Source: Chitinophagaceae bacterium
GTDB taxonomy: Bacteria; Bacteroidota; Bacteroidia; Chitinophagales; Chitinophagaceae
Direction of reading: 5' to 3'
Length of the DNA stretch: 64,000 nt
Assembly (NCBI GenBank): GCA_004173235.1
Contig: SEAC01000015.1
Span: 434,001 to 498,000 of the forward strand
Each line of letters opens with the position of its first letter. The stretch's first letter is position 1. The notes below the pieces were generated by a model. It was given only the letters and a program-made list of their open reading frames with translations. It did not search any database and was not told the DNA's origin. Both the position numbers and the translations under genes were made by a program. Shown one piece after another: positions 8,852 to 17,664 of the stretch.

Positions 8852-9679
8852 ATGAAAAAAGCGCTTCTTTTCTTCGACGGACTGAGCTATTACGAGAATG
8901 CCATTGCCTTTGTGCAGCGATTGCACCTGCTGAGTCCATTGGTGGTTACCGGGCTTTTTGCCCCCGTTGTTTCGCTTGCCAACCTCTGGAGTTATGCAGC
9001 TGCGGGGGAGGGATCTGTAACGGTACCGGCCCTCCTCGAGAAAGGGGAAGATGCTGAATTGCGCGATCATATCGACCGGTTCGAGCAAACTTGTCAATCG
9101 GTACGTATGCCTTACCACGTGCATAAGGAGGTAAACGATCTTGCGCTACCTGTGCTCCAGCATGAGAGCCGGTTTGCCGATGTGCTGCTATTAAGTGGAA
9201 ACACCTTTTACCAGGAAATGTTGTACGGGAGCCCGATGCAATACATCCGCGACATACTCCACCGTGTGGAGTGCCCCGTACTGATATTGCCCGAAACGTC
9301 TACGTTTCCAACAAATATCCTGATAGCGTATGATGGAAACCGTGAGTCGGTTTATGCACTGAAGCAGTTTGCTTATCTGTTTCCGGAACTTGCGCGGCTG
9401 CCTGCAACGATCATTCATGCGCAAAAAGGCGAGGCCGGGCGGTTCCCGGATCGTAAGCTCGTTGAGGAATTGGCGGGTGCTCACTTCAAGAACATTGAAT
9501 GGCTCAACCTGACCGACTCGCCGAAAGATGATGTGCGCGACTGGATCGAACACCGGCCGGATGCACTTGTAGTGACGGGTTCTTTTTCACGCAGCTGGTT
9601 ATCGGAATTGCTCCGCGATAGTTTCTCTGAGGAACTTGTTCGCAACCATCGGCTTCCTGTTTTTATTGCGCATCGATAG
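8852..9679 (+). CDS. Universal stress protein (tandem Usp domains)
   Basis: A 275-residue cytoplasmic protein with two Usp-like halves. The N-terminal half begins MKKALLFFDG. The C-terminal half restarts at TNILIAYDGNRESVYALKQ and ends with VVTGSFSRSWLSELLRDSFSEELV, which approximates the nucleotide-binding GxxS pattern. Usp proteins are induced in starvation, hypoxia and envelope stress; their exact activity varies. ATG 8852 is chosen because it opens the Usp fold; upstream in-frame codons extend into unconserved sequence. Converges with the sulfur module at 9763. Confidence 0.85.
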   Translation: MKKALLFFDGLSYYENAIAFVQRLHLLSPLVVTGLFAPVVSLANLWSYAAAGEGSVTVPALLEKGEDAELRDHIDRFEQTCQSVRMPYHVHKEVNDLALPVLQHESRFADVLLLSGNTFYQEMLYGSPMQYIRDILHRVECPVLILPETSTFPTNILIAYDGNRESVYALKQFAYLFPELARLPATIIHAQKGEAGRFPDRKLVEELAGAHFKNIEWLNLTDSPKDDVRDWIEHRPDALVVTGSFSRSWLSELLRDSFSEELVRNHRLPVFIAHR

Positions 9680-9762
9680 TATTCTATGCTAGACTAATGG
9701 AGTAGTGGAATAGATCCGTTGGTTCGATTTGTTTTCAGCGAGCGGATTAGCCCGAGCCTGCT

Positions 9763-10284
9763 TCAATGCGGAAGCCGCTCCCGGTAATATCCATACACCC
9801 AAGTGCCGGCGATGGCGCTAAGCAGAACTACTACAACAACTCCAAAGCCGGATGCGATCTGCGCGAACAGTGGCCCCGGGCAGGCTCCCGTCATGGCCCA
9901 GCCGAGGCCAAAGAGCAAGCCGCCATAGACCTGCCCCTTGTTGAATTTCTTCGGATGAAACCCGATCGGCTCACCGTAGATCGTCTTCACCCCGAAGCGC
10001 TTGATCAGCCACACCGAGATCGCGCCCACCACCACGGCCGAACCGATCACACCGTACATATGGAAGCTTTGGAGGCGGAACATTTCCTGGATGCGAAACC
10101 ACGAAACGATCTCCGCCTTGATGAACACAATGCCGAAAATAAGTCCGACCAGCATGTATTTGAAATGGTACCACCAGGGATGCACCTGGTGCGATTCGTT
10201 GATACAAATGGTATCGAGGCTACGCACTTCAAAATCGGTATCGAAGGCCTGCGCAGCGCCGGCTGTAGTCCGTAATTTTTCCAT
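9763..10284 (-). CDS. YeeE/YedE-family transporter half (second)
   Basis: A 173-residue membrane protein with about four helices. Family hallmarks are a positively charged loop before FNKGQVYGGLLFGLGWAMTGACPGPLFAQIASG, where the TGACPGP motif carries a conserved cysteine. YeeE/YedE proteins import thiosulfate or related sulfur compounds. Here the transporter is split in two genes, this one lying 17 bp downstream of the first half (10302-10865), as in PmpA/PmpB-type pairs. ATG at 10284 is preferred to the longer frame. It is the last gene of the minus-strand sulfur module. Confidence 0.87.
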   Translation of the reverse strand: MEKLRTTAGAAQAFDTDFEVRSLDTICINESHQVHPWWYHFKYMLVGLIFGIVFIKAEIVSWFRIQEMFRLQSFHMYGVIGSAVVVGAISVWLIKRFGVKTIYGEPIGFHPKKFNKGQVYGGLLFGLGWAMTGACPGPLFAQIASGFGVVVVVLLSAIAGTWVYGYYRERLPH

Positions 10285-10301
10285 TGAGAAGCGTTCTGGG
10301 G

Positions 10302-10865
10302 TTACAGGGAAAGAATAAATGGAAGGATCCAGTTGGCCATGATGAAGCCTCCTGCCATAAAGGAAATCGTGGCAATGAGCGACGGCACCTGAAGGTTGCT
10401 CAGTCCCATGATTGAATGGCCGGAAGTGCAACCGCCTGCATAACGCGTTCCAAAGCCTACCAGGAAGCCCCCTCCCACAAGCAAGATCAGTCCGCGCGCC
10501 GTAAGCAGGCTACTAAAGCTGAAGATCTCCGTGGGCAATAGCCCGCTTCGATCGTGTATGCCATAAGTGGCCAGTTCTTTTGAAAGCTCCGGGTGCACGA
10601 CGATGGGCTGTGGGTTTGCCAGCAGCCATGCAGCGACGAATGCGCCTACGAAGATGCCACCGACGAAAAAGAAGTTCCAGATCTCTTTTCTCCATTCGTA
10701 CTTGAAGAAAGGAATGTTTGCCGGGAAGCAGGCCGCACAGGCATGACGCAGGTTGGCCGAGATGCCGAAGTGCTTGTTGCCGATCAGCAGCAACGTAGGC
10801 ACGATCAGGCCGATGAGCGGCCCTGCAACATACCAAGGCCAGGGTTGACGGAGAAGTTCGAGCAT
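10302..10865 (-). CDS. YeeE/YedE-family transporter half (first)
   Basis: A 187-residue inner-membrane protein. After a first helix it has [14 protein letters not shown], then the family signature [23 protein letters not shown] with the cysteine implicated in sulfur-compound passage in YeeE. It pairs with the downstream half at 9763 to make one complete transporter (inference from the family). Genes upstream handle persulfides and export sulfur anions, which supports a role in sulfide or thiosulfate metabolism. Confidence 0.88.
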   Translation of the reverse strand: MLELLRQPWPWYVAGPLIGLIVPTLLLIGNKHFGISANLRHACAACFPANIPFFKYEWRKEIWNFFFVGGIFVGAFVAAWLLANPQPIVVHPELSKELATYGIHDRSGLLPTEIFSFSSLLTARGLILLVGGGFLVGFGTRYAGGCTSGHSIMGLSNLQVPSLIATISFMAGGFIMANWILPFILSL

Positions 10866-10964
10866 ATGCGATGATTGAAGGCAAATTGTTTTGATAAGAG
10901 AAGCGGCTCACATGGCCGGAGAAATGCAGCGTGGGGCAACAGTTGATCGGCGAAACTCGCTCAT

Positions 10965-11198
10965 TCAGTCTTCGGAAGCGCGGTTTGGTTCCGGCGAGCG
11001 TCGGTAGTCTTTTTTAAAAAGACCGAAAAGCAACGCGCCTATTGAAGCAAAATAGAGTGTGCTACGCAGCGGGTTGGAAGTGATGGCGCAGGAGCCGGTC
11101 AGGCAACCCACATAGCGCCAGTATAAATATCCAGCTAATGCACCTGCGAAAGCACCGATGAGGTATCGTGTATTGCGAAAGAGCCAGTTTTTCATCAT
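10965..11198 (-). CDS. DUF6132-like small membrane protein
   Basis: A 77-residue protein with two membrane helices. The first (YLIGAFAGALAGYLYWRYVGC) is followed by the loop CLTGSCAITSNPLRSTLYF, a cysteine-containing segment typical of DUF6132, and then GALLFGLF. Its function is unknown, but it recurs beside YeeE/YedE and rhodanese genes. The start is taken at 11198 or one codon later (11195). The longer frame to 11249 overlaps the upstream enzyme gene. Confidence 0.75.
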   Translation of the reverse strand: MMKNWLFRNTRYLIGAFAGALAGYLYWRYVGCLTGSCAITSNPLRSTLYFASIGALLFGLFKKDYRRSPEPNRASED

Positions 11199-11224
11199 TT
11201 TAGAGAGATTGACGGTAAACGCAA

Positions 11225-12643
11225 TTATTTGGTAAAGGTACTCGGACATACATAAGCAGTCACCGGTATAGCGCCGCTCTCCTTGATGGCTTTAAAACCG
11301 CCCCGCACATCGATCAACTTGTGGAATCCACGCGCCCGCAGGATCGAATTAAAGATCATGGAGCGGTAGCCCCCGGCGCAGTGTACAAAGTAGCTTTGTT
11401 GCGGATCCAAAGCCGATATGTGCTCATTGATGTTGTCGAGCGGAAAGTTCTGCGCACCTACCACGTGCTCGCTGTCGAACTCGCCTGGCTTTCGGACATC
11501 GATGATTTGAACCCCGGGCTTTGTTGCAAAAGGAGCAAAGGACTCGGCTGGGAGGGATGCGATCGCATCCACTTCCTTACCGGCAGAGTGCCAGGCATCG
11601 AACCCGCCGTCTAGGTAACCGATCGTTCCGTCGTAGCCAACCCTTGCCAGCCGCGTAACCACTTCCTCTTCGCGGCCGGGCTCCGTTACCACCAGAATGG
11701 GCTGGCGGATGTCGCTAATGAGCGCACCCACCCATGGCGCAAAAGAACCATCGATACCAATGTTCACCGCGTTCGGAATAAAACCTTTGGCGAATGTGTG
11801 CGGTGCCCGTGTATCCAGGATGAGCGCACCTGTTTCTTTGGCAGCCATCTCAAACGCATCCGGGTTCAGCGCCTGCTGCCCGCGCTTCAGTACTTCACTT
11901 ATGTTGTCGTAGCCTTGCTTGTTGAGCAGCACATTCAGGGGAAAGTAGGCTGGCGGTGTGGTAAGTCCGTCCGTTACCTCTCGAATGAACTCCGCACGGG
12001 TCATATCAGCGCGAAGCGCATAGTTTGTTCGCTTTTGATTGCCCAGGGTGTCAGTAGTTTCTTTACCCATGTTCTTGCCGCAAGCAGAGCCAGCCCCATG
12101 CGCCGGGTAAATGATAATATCCTCCGGCAGCGTCATCACTTTCGTACGCAGGGAGTCATACAGTGTTCCTGCCAACTCATCTACGCTCATATGTGCTGCT
12201 TTTTGCGCCAGATCAGGGCGGCCCACATCCCCGATAAAAAGCGTATCGCCACTAAACAGCGCTACTGCCTTACCGGTTTCATCCTTCAGGAGGTAGCAGG
12301 CGCTCTCCATCGTATGCCCGGGTGTGTGTAGCAATTGAAAAGTCACCCTACCTACGCGGAACTCTTCGCCATGTTGCGCAATGTGCGCACTAAATGAAGT
12401 GTCTGCGCCCGGACCGTAAACGATCGAAGCACCCGTTTCGCGCGCGAGATCCACATGCCCCGAAACAAAGTCGGCATGAAAGTGTGTTTCAAAGATGTAC
12501 TTGATCCGGGCACCATCGCCCGTCGCTTTGGTTATGTATGGTGCCACTTCGCGCAACGGATCGATCACCACTGCCTCGCCTTCGCTTTCGATATAGTACG
12601 TGCCTTGTGCCAGGCAACTGGTATAGATCTGTTCGACTTTCAT
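11225..12643 (-). CDS. Persulfide dioxygenase-like metallo-beta-lactamase with two rhodanese domains
   Basis: A 472-residue cytoplasmic enzyme. Residues 1-245 form a metallo-beta-lactamase domain with the metal motif THFHADFVSGH, a later HTPGHT and SGDTLFIGDVGRPDL, matching the ETHE1/BLH persulfide dioxygenases that oxidise glutathione or other persulfides to sulfite. Two rhodanese domains follow. The first (from about 265) has lost the catalytic Cys: its loop reads VVTEPGREEE. The second keeps it in VHCAGGYRS. Start ATG 12643 gives the usual N-terminus MKVEQIYTSCLAQ. A Crp-type palindrome at 12693-12706 lies about 50 bp upstream. Confidence 0.92.
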   Translation of the reverse strand: MKVEQIYTSCLAQGTYYIESEGEAVVIDPLREVAPYITKATGDGARIKYIFETHFHADFVSGHVDLARETGASIVYGPGADTSFSAHIAQHGEEFRVGRVTFQLLHTPGHTMESACYLLKDETGKAVALFSGDTLFIGDVGRPDLAQKAAHMSVDELAGTLYDSLRTKVMTLPEDIIIYPAHGAGSACGKNMGKETTDTLGNQKRTNYALRADMTRAEFIREVTDGLTTPPAYFPLNVLLNKQGYDNISEVLKRGQQALNPDAFEMAAKETGALILDTRAPHTFAKGFIPNAVNIGIDGSFAPWVGALISDIRQPILVVTEPGREEEVVTRLARVGYDGTIGYLDGGFDAWHSAGKEVDAIASLPAESFAPFATKPGVQIIDVRKPGEFDSEHVVGAQNFPLDNINEHISALDPQQSYFVHCAGGYRSMIFNSILRARGFHKLIDVRGGFKAIKESGAIPVTAYVCPSTFTK

Positions 12644-12692
12644 CTTTTCTCGTTTATGAATGTAAAGTTCTCCCGGTATTTTTTCTCTATCC

Positions 12693-12706
12693 GTGATTTG
12701 GGTCAC
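12693..12706. promoter_or_regulatory. Putative Crp/Fnr operator upstream of the persulfide dioxygenase
   Basis: The sequence GTGATTTGGGTCAC has half-sites GTGA and GGTCAC and differs in only three positions from the inner 14 bp of the perfect palindrome at 13562. It ends 50 bp before the start codon, compatible with an activator site near -40. The nearby Crp/Fnr gene (13573) is the likely binder (inference). Confidence 0.55.
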
Positions 12707-12720
12707 ACGATCCGGATGTC

Positions 12721-13515
12721 TTACTTCATTATGGTTTCATGTATCAGGATGTAGGTTCCCATCAGCAGCACAAACCAGCCAAAACCCTTCTTCAAACGCT
12801 CGCCCGGAATCTTTTTACCAAGAGCGCCGCCGAAGAAAATTCCGGCAATTGCAATGGCCGTGATGCGCAGCAGAAAGCTCCACTCGATCGCCACATGTCC
12901 CAGGTCGCCTGCAAAACCGATGAGCGAATTCAGCGCAATAATCAGCAGGGATGTTCCAACGGCCATTTTCATCGGAAGGCGAAGCAATAGCACCAGTGCA
13001 GGGATGAGAAGAAATCCTCCTCCCGCGCCGAGTAGCCCGGTGATGAGTCCGATGCCGACGCCGTGTCCGAGCAGCGTTTTTAGGGAGTAGCGGGCGCTGT
13101 CTTCTTCCGCCGCATCTTTTTTTCGCCCGCGGATCATGCTTAGGGAAGCCAACAGCATCAATACGGCAAACAGTACCATCGTAAGTAGTGAAAAGGTAAG
13201 CGTGAAGCTGCCCACGTGGAATAATTCTTCAGGAATGGACGGGACAAGAAATCGTCGTGAAACGAACACTGTGACCAACGAAGAAGACCCGAATAGAGCT
13301 ACTGCCTCAAGGTGCACCAGTCCTTTCCGGAAACTGTTTAGCGCACCCACCAAACTGGTGGAACCAACGACAAAGAGCGAATAGGAAGTTGCCAGCAACG
13401 GCGTGAGCCCAAACAAGTATACAAGCAAAGGCACGGTTAGGATGGAGCCGCCACCACCAATGAGCCCCATCGCCACGCCGACCAGTAAAGCGGCGAAATA
13501 GCCGAATATCTCCAT
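12721..13515 (-). CDS. TauE/SafE-family sulfite/anion exporter
   Basis: A 264-residue protein with about eight membrane helices in two repeats. Each repeat carries the TSUP glycine motif: GLIGGGGSILTVPLLVYLFG near the N-terminus and GLLGAGGGFLLIPALVLLL in the middle. TSUP proteins move sulfite, sulfonates or related anions. Placed between the Crp regulator and the persulfide dioxygenase, it probably removes the sulfite that enzyme makes (inference). A perfect palindrome at 13562-13577 lies 47 bp upstream. A second TSUP gene is at 49328. Confidence 0.9.
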   Translation of the reverse strand: MEIFGYFAALLVGVAMGLIGGGGSILTVPLLVYLFGLTPLLATSYSLFVVGSTSLVGALNSFRKGLVHLEAVALFGSSSLVTVFVSRRFLVPSIPEELFHVGSFTLTFSLLTMVLFAVLMLLASLSMIRGRKKDAAEEDSARYSLKTLLGHGVGIGLITGLLGAGGGFLLIPALVLLLRLPMKMAVGTSLLIIALNSLIGFAGDLGHVAIEWSFLLRITAIAIAGIFFGGALGKKIPGERLKKGFGWFVLLMGTYILIHETIMK

Positions 13516-13561
13516 GCTTTTTGTTTAGAAAGCGAAGGTGGGCGTTACGTGGGTGGCGAAA

Positions 13562-13577
13562 CGTGACCCGGGTCACG
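13562..13577. promoter_or_regulatory. Perfect 16-bp palindrome, putative Crp/Fnr operator
   Basis: CGTGACCCGGGTCACG is identical to its reverse complement. It overlaps the stop codon of the Crp/Fnr gene and lies 47 bp before the TauE/SafE start. A near copy precedes the dioxygenase gene. The GTGA/TCAC half-sites resemble those of the Crp family. Confidence 0.65.
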
Positions 13578-14220
13578 CAAGAACGATGTCGAGATCAACG
13601 ATCTCCACGTGCGACTTGAAGAGGCGCACGGCTCCCCGCTCGGAGAGCTTCTTCATGAGGCGCGATATGACCTCCCGCGACGAGTTGAGATCTTGAGCGA
13701 TCTCGGTAAATGTTGTTGTAACCTGGTTCGAACCGGTTTTATCCAGGTAACGCCGGAGGTAGATTGCAAGGCGCTCGTCCATGTTTCGAAAAGCTATACC
13801 GTCGATCACTTGCAAAAGCTCATCGAAGCGCTCGCGATAAGTTGATACTGCAAACTTCGCCCAGCTTTTGTATTTGCCCATCCACGCGTCAACGCTGTCG
13901 AGCGGTACAGCCAGCACCGTTGCTTTTGTCACCGCTCTTGCCATCAGGCCGCTTTGCTCCTTACCCAAGGCGCACACCAGGGAGATTGCACAGGCATTAC
14001 CCGACTCCAGGTAGTACATGAAAAATTCGTTCCCTTCATCGTCTTCGCGGTAGATCTTGACCAGCCCTTCCAGTACGAGCAGTGCCGTGCGGATATTCTG
14101 CCCGGTGCGCATCAGCACCGCACCTTCCGCCGCCTCCCGTATTTCGGCAACGACGATCATTTCAGCAATCAACCCCGGTTCGAGTGTAGGAAGATACCGG
14201 CTTAGTTCTGTTTCGGTCAT
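13573..14220 (-). CDS. Crp/Fnr-family transcription regulator
   Basis: A 215-residue regulator: a cyclic-nucleotide-type beta roll (residues about 15-130, with EGAVLMRTGQNIRTALLVLEGLVKIYR and ESGNACAISLVC), a dimerisation helix, and a C-terminal winged HTH (FTEIAQDLNSSREVISRLMKKLSERGAV). No Fnr-type N-terminal cysteine cluster is present, so it is not an iron-sulfur Fnr; a few internal cysteines exist. It heads the minus-strand sulfur module and probably controls it through the palindromes at 13562 and 12693. ATG 14220 is chosen over the upstream frame because the fold begins there. Confidence 0.9.
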   Translation of the reverse strand: MTETELSRYLPTLEPGLIAEMIVVAEIREAAEGAVLMRTGQNIRTALLVLEGLVKIYREDDEGNEFFMYYLESGNACAISLVCALGKEQSGLMARAVTKATVLAVPLDSVDAWMGKYKSWAKFAVSTYRERFDELLQVIDGIAFRNMDERLAIYLRRYLDKTGSNQVTTTFTEIAQDLNSSREVISRLMKKLSERGAVRLFKSHVEIVDLDIVLA

Positions 14221-14326
14221 AGGACAAAGGTAGTCGGCTGCGGAGGCCGTTGAGTCCAACAATGCCGATAGCACGTGAGTTCGATGTGCTTGTGGCTTAT
14301 GCCCGAAGGCAAGGGCCGCTTCGTAT

Positions 14327-15037
14327 CTACAATTTTACCCCGAAAAGGTAACCCACCAAAGCCGATAGCAACATGGCTATCGTGCCCCAGATAACGATGC
14401 GCATGATGGCTTTCGAAATGCTGCTCCCTCCTGTTTTTGCAGATACGGTTCCCAAAATGATCAACGCGACGATCGTGAATCCGTATAGCGCGTATTCCAT
14501 GTAAGCCACTGGTGCAAACAACGCTACTAATAGCGGCAATGCGCCTCCGGCCGTGAAGGCGGCACCCGAGGCAAAAGCCGCCTGTATTGGATTGGCCTGG
14601 CTGATCTCATTGATGCCCAATTCGTCGCGGACGTGCGCTGCCAGCGCGTCGTGCGCGGTCAGTTCTTGCGCCACCTGCAGGGCCGTTTCCTTCTTCAGCC
14701 CTCGCTTTTGATAAATCTCGGCCAGGATCTGCAGTTCCTCGTCAGGCATGTCCCGCAGCTCCTGCGCTTCGCGTAAAATATCTGACTTTTCGATATCCGT
14801 TTGTGAACTCACCGACACATATTCACCTGCTGCCATCGAAAGCGCTCCTGCCACCAGCCCGGCAACAGTTGCCAGCAGGATCGGGTTCCTGGTTGCACTC
14901 GCGGCTGCCACGCCGATGGCTAGACTGGAGATCGAGATGATCCCGTCGTTGGCACCCAGAACCGCAGCGCGCAGCCAATTGCTGCGGTGAATGTAGTGGC
15001 TGTCCAGGTAATTGTCGATCGTCGGTTTTTCGCGCAT
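14327..15037 (-). CDS. VIT1/CCC1-family iron or manganese transporter
   Basis: A 236-residue protein with about five membrane helices. The N-terminus has the family hallmark NWLRAAVLGANDGIISISSLAIGVA, then AGALSMAAGEYVSVSSQ. A cytoplasmic helical hairpin rich in Glu (EAQELRDMPDEELQILAEIYQKRGL) probably binds metal, as in plant VIT1. Members export or sequester Fe(II) or Mn(II). ATG 15037 is preferred to the longer frame. Its upstream region is shared divergently with the PAS kinase at 15205. Confidence 0.9.
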   Translation of the reverse strand: MREKPTIDNYLDSHYIHRSNWLRAAVLGANDGIISISSLAIGVAAASATRNPILLATVAGLVAGALSMAAGEYVSVSSQTDIEKSDILREAQELRDMPDEELQILAEIYQKRGLKKETALQVAQELTAHDALAAHVRDELGINEISQANPIQAAFASGAAFTAGGALPLLVALFAPVAYMEYALYGFTIVALIILGTVSAKTGGSSISKAIMRIVIWGTIAMLLSALVGYLFGVKL

Positions 15038-15204
15038 TGCTACGAGTTTATTTTCCTGAAAATCCGAAACTCCAGGCACTATATGAATATACGGATGAGG
15101 TGGCAACAAACCGGATATTTATTGAACTGGCAAGAACACCGTTGTATTTACAAATCTTTGCGACACGATACCTCTTATATTTCGCACCCTACAAAACATA
15201 CTCT

Positions 15205-16221
15205 ATGGCGACGGAAGAGCCGCTGCTGTTGCATCTTTTTGAAAATACGCTGGACTGGGTCTGCATAGTGGATAAGCAGGGATGGTTCAAACAGGTAAAT
15301 CCCGCTGTCCTTAAAACACTAGGCTACAGTTGGGAAGAACTAAGCTCCGAGCGGGTCTCCGCCCGTCTTCATCCCGAAGACAACGACGTTACCGCAGCTG
15401 TACGGGTGAGGCTGATCAACAACGAACCCCTGATCAATTTCCAAAATCGTTATGTGGCAAAAGATGGCAGGATTATCTGGCTGCAATGGACCTCGGTTTA
15501 TATGCCTGAAAAGGAACTGGTGTTTGCCATCGCCAAAGACATTACCGCACAAAAAGAATTGGAAATCGAGTCGGAGAACAATCTGAGGAAGTTCAAAGAC
15601 CTTACCGCGCATTTTAAAAATCTTGCTGAGCGGGACCGCCAGTTTTTTGCGTCTGAATTGCACGAAGAGTTGGGTCAGTTGGCTGCCGTGCTGAAGATGG
15701 ATTTAGAATGGATCGGCTCACTCCCTCTGCAACTCGACGATGCGTCGCAAATGCGGGTCAGGCACGGAGCAGCTACGGCGCAGGTGCTGCTCAACAAGAT
15801 CCGGAAGCTTTCCTATTCCATAGATTCTTCTCAGATTGATGTATTGGGACTGGATGCCACACTTCGATCTTTAAGTCAGGAGTTTTCGCGAATGACCGGC
15901 ATTACCTGCACATACCAGGGCGCCTTCAAAGAAGATAACCTGAGTCGCGTGGTTAAACTTGACCTGTTACGAATCAGCCAGGATGCACTTGCCCATGTCC
16001 TGCGACAGGAGCAGGCGACAGAAGTGGTGTTTCGCGTCACGCACAAGAAAGACACCGTCGAACTTTTAGTGCGCAACAATGGCAAAGTACTTTCGCCCAA
16101 CCACCAACAGGGCGTAGAGCTTGAAAACATGTTTCGGCGCGTGGCTTCGATCAATGGTGAGTTTGTTGTGAAAACCAAGAAAGACCAGGGAACTTCTGTG
16201 TCCGTTCGGGTCAAAGCTTAG
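15205..16221 (+). CDS. PAS-domain histidine-kinase-like protein, divergent ATPase
   Basis: A 338-residue soluble protein. A PAS fold (residues about 10-120: FENTLDWVCIVDKQGWFKQVNPAVLKTLGYSWEEL) with a PAC end (AKDITAQKELE) is followed by a HisKA_3-like helix, ASELHEELGQLAAVLKMDLEW, whose His would be the phospho-acceptor. The ATPase-like domain is weak: where NarL-partner kinases have a conserved Asn in the N-box, here it reads RISQDALAHVLRQ, and the G1 box is VRNNGKVL. It may be a divergent or inactive kinase. ATG 15205 is chosen over in-frame starts to 15037, which lack conserved features. Confidence 0.75.
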   Translation: MATEEPLLLHLFENTLDWVCIVDKQGWFKQVNPAVLKTLGYSWEELSSERVSARLHPEDNDVTAAVRVRLINNEPLINFQNRYVAKDGRIIWLQWTSVYMPEKELVFAIAKDITAQKELEIESENNLRKFKDLTAHFKNLAERDRQFFASELHEELGQLAAVLKMDLEWIGSLPLQLDDASQMRVRHGAATAQVLLNKIRKLSYSIDSSQIDVLGLDATLRSLSQEFSRMTGITCTYQGAFKEDNLSRVVKLDLLRISQDALAHVLRQEQATEVVFRVTHKKDTVELLVRNNGKVLSPNHQQGVELENMFRRVASINGEFVVKTKKDQGTSVSVRVKA

Positions 16222-16341
16222 AGCGCTGTTCGCTGCGTTTCTTTTGATGACGGCTATAGCTCTTGAAGGCGTATGCAGCCCGATTGAGCCTTACGCGCGG
16301 AATCGAAAAGCGCGACGTTCGTGACTGCCAGCACCGAATCA

Positions 16342-16815
16342 TCAACCGTGTAGATCGGGCGAGCTCGTCTCGCGCTCAAAGCGTCCTGTTCGTTCCTCTA
16401 CAAGAATTCGGAATACACGACCACCGATTTCGGCAAAATTTTCCGGATGAAACGGCCAGTGTTCGCCCAGGTGCGTGGTGATGCTCGAGATCATCGGCAG
16501 GTAGCGCTCCAGTAATTTCTTCATGGCGGCGTTGCGTTCTTCGGGACGCTCCAGTTCTTCAAACCGCCCCTGCGCGATCACGCTTTTCCAGTTGGCCATA
16601 TCGGCCATATCGTCTACCTGGAAGCACACTTTCGGGTTCGCGCGCATCATCCGGATCTTCTTTCCTTCGTGGGTGTGGCAGATCACGTGCTTCCCGTCGT
16701 ACACATAGCTGATAGGTACAACGTACGTTTCGCCGTCAGCGTGACAACCGATGCGGCCAATCAGCTGGCTATGCAGCACCGATTCGATTTCCTGGGGGGA
16801 TAGACGACCGAGCAT
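16342..16815 (-). CDS. Pyridoxamine 5'-phosphate oxidase-like flavin-binding protein
   Basis: A 157-residue split-barrel protein of the PNPOx-like/NimA group: GRIGCHADGETYVVPISYVYDGKHVICHTHEGKKIRMMRANPKVCFQVDDM, with the central strand and Lys/Arg pattern that binds FMN. Members include 5-nitroimidazole reductases and general flavin or haem-binding proteins; the substrate cannot be read from sequence. Length and start are typical. It stands alone on the minus strand between the PAS kinase and the DUF3307 gene. Confidence 0.82.
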   Translation of the reverse strand: MLGRLSPQEIESVLHSQLIGRIGCHADGETYVVPISYVYDGKHVICHTHEGKKIRMMRANPKVCFQVDDMADMANWKSVIAQGRFEELERPEERNAAMKKLLERYLPMISSITTHLGEHWPFHPENFAEIGGRVFRILVEERTGRFERETSSPDLHG

Positions 16816-16891
16816 AACAATGGTTTTGGTGAAGCTCGGTACTTATCTACGCAGCCACAATGACCTGCGGCACTCCGACGACTGATGCGCG

Positions 16892-17662
16892 TCAGGAGGC
16901 GCCGAGGTGGCGCAGAAGGTAGTGCACAACAAGGCCGGTTGCCAGCGCCAGCGAAACGCTGCTGAGCGTGCCGATGAGGAGGTATTCGGTCTTCGCTTCC
17001 GTACGTTGCGAGTCGGTAAAGCGAATGATGCTTTTGGCGGCGATGAGCAGCCCGAATGCTTCGTATTGACCCTTCAGAACAAGAATGAGGATGATCACCC
17101 GCTCCACCATCCCGATGCAGGAGCCCGCGGTTGCCAGCGAATCATCCGGAACAGGTTTGGCGTTAAACGGATCTGCCGTCGTTTTTGCGGGCACTACTTC
17201 CATCGTCAGGCGGTTGCGCCAGCGCGCGGTGAACTGCCCGATGAAAACGCCCATGGGCTTCGTCACCAGCACGAAGGCCGTGAGCAGTAGCAGATTCTTA
17301 TTAGTGCAGATGCGCTCCCAATCCGGCAGCAGCAAGCCGCGAAAGTTCCAGGCCAGGTACCAGCAAGCCAGCAGCACCAGCAGGTGTGCGGCCTGGTCGG
17401 CAAGAAACCACCCGATGCCCGGCGGGCGATACGATTTGAATCCGTCGATGGCGATATGCGTCAGTAGAATTACGGGTGCAACCCACCAGGGATCGAATCC
17501 GATGAGGAAGCCGGCGAGCAGCGCAGTTACCAGGCCGTGCAGGTACAGCTGCGGTGCCGCAAAGTGCGCGCGGTTACGTGCTTCGATCCAGCTTTTCGGT
17601 TGCAGCACGAAGTCGGTGAGCAGGTGCGCAAGCAATACTTTCAAGAGCCAGGTCCATTCCAT
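16892..17662 (-). CDS. DUF3307 membrane protein
   Basis: A 256-residue protein with about six membrane helices. It opens with the DUF3307 pattern LLAHLLTDFVLQPKSWIEARN, has HIAIDGFKSYRP in the middle, and a second half with GMVERVIILILVLKGQYEAFGLLIAAKSIIRF and TEYLLIGTLSS. Function is unknown. It lies 2 bp downstream of the SatD-like regulator, a pairing known in other Bacteroidota, so the two are very probably co-transcribed and functionally linked. Confidence 0.85.
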   Translation of the reverse strand: MEWTWLLKVLLAHLLTDFVLQPKSWIEARNRAHFAAPQLYLHGLVTALLAGFLIGFDPWWVAPVILLTHIAIDGFKSYRPPGIGWFLADQAAHLLVLLACWYLAWNFRGLLLPDWERICTNKNLLLLTAFVLVTKPMGVFIGQFTARWRNRLTMEVVPAKTTADPFNAKPVPDDSLATAGSCIGMVERVIILILVLKGQYEAFGLLIAAKSIIRFTDSQRTEAKTEYLLIGTLSSVSLALATGLVVHYLLRHLGAS

Positions 17663-17664
17663 GA

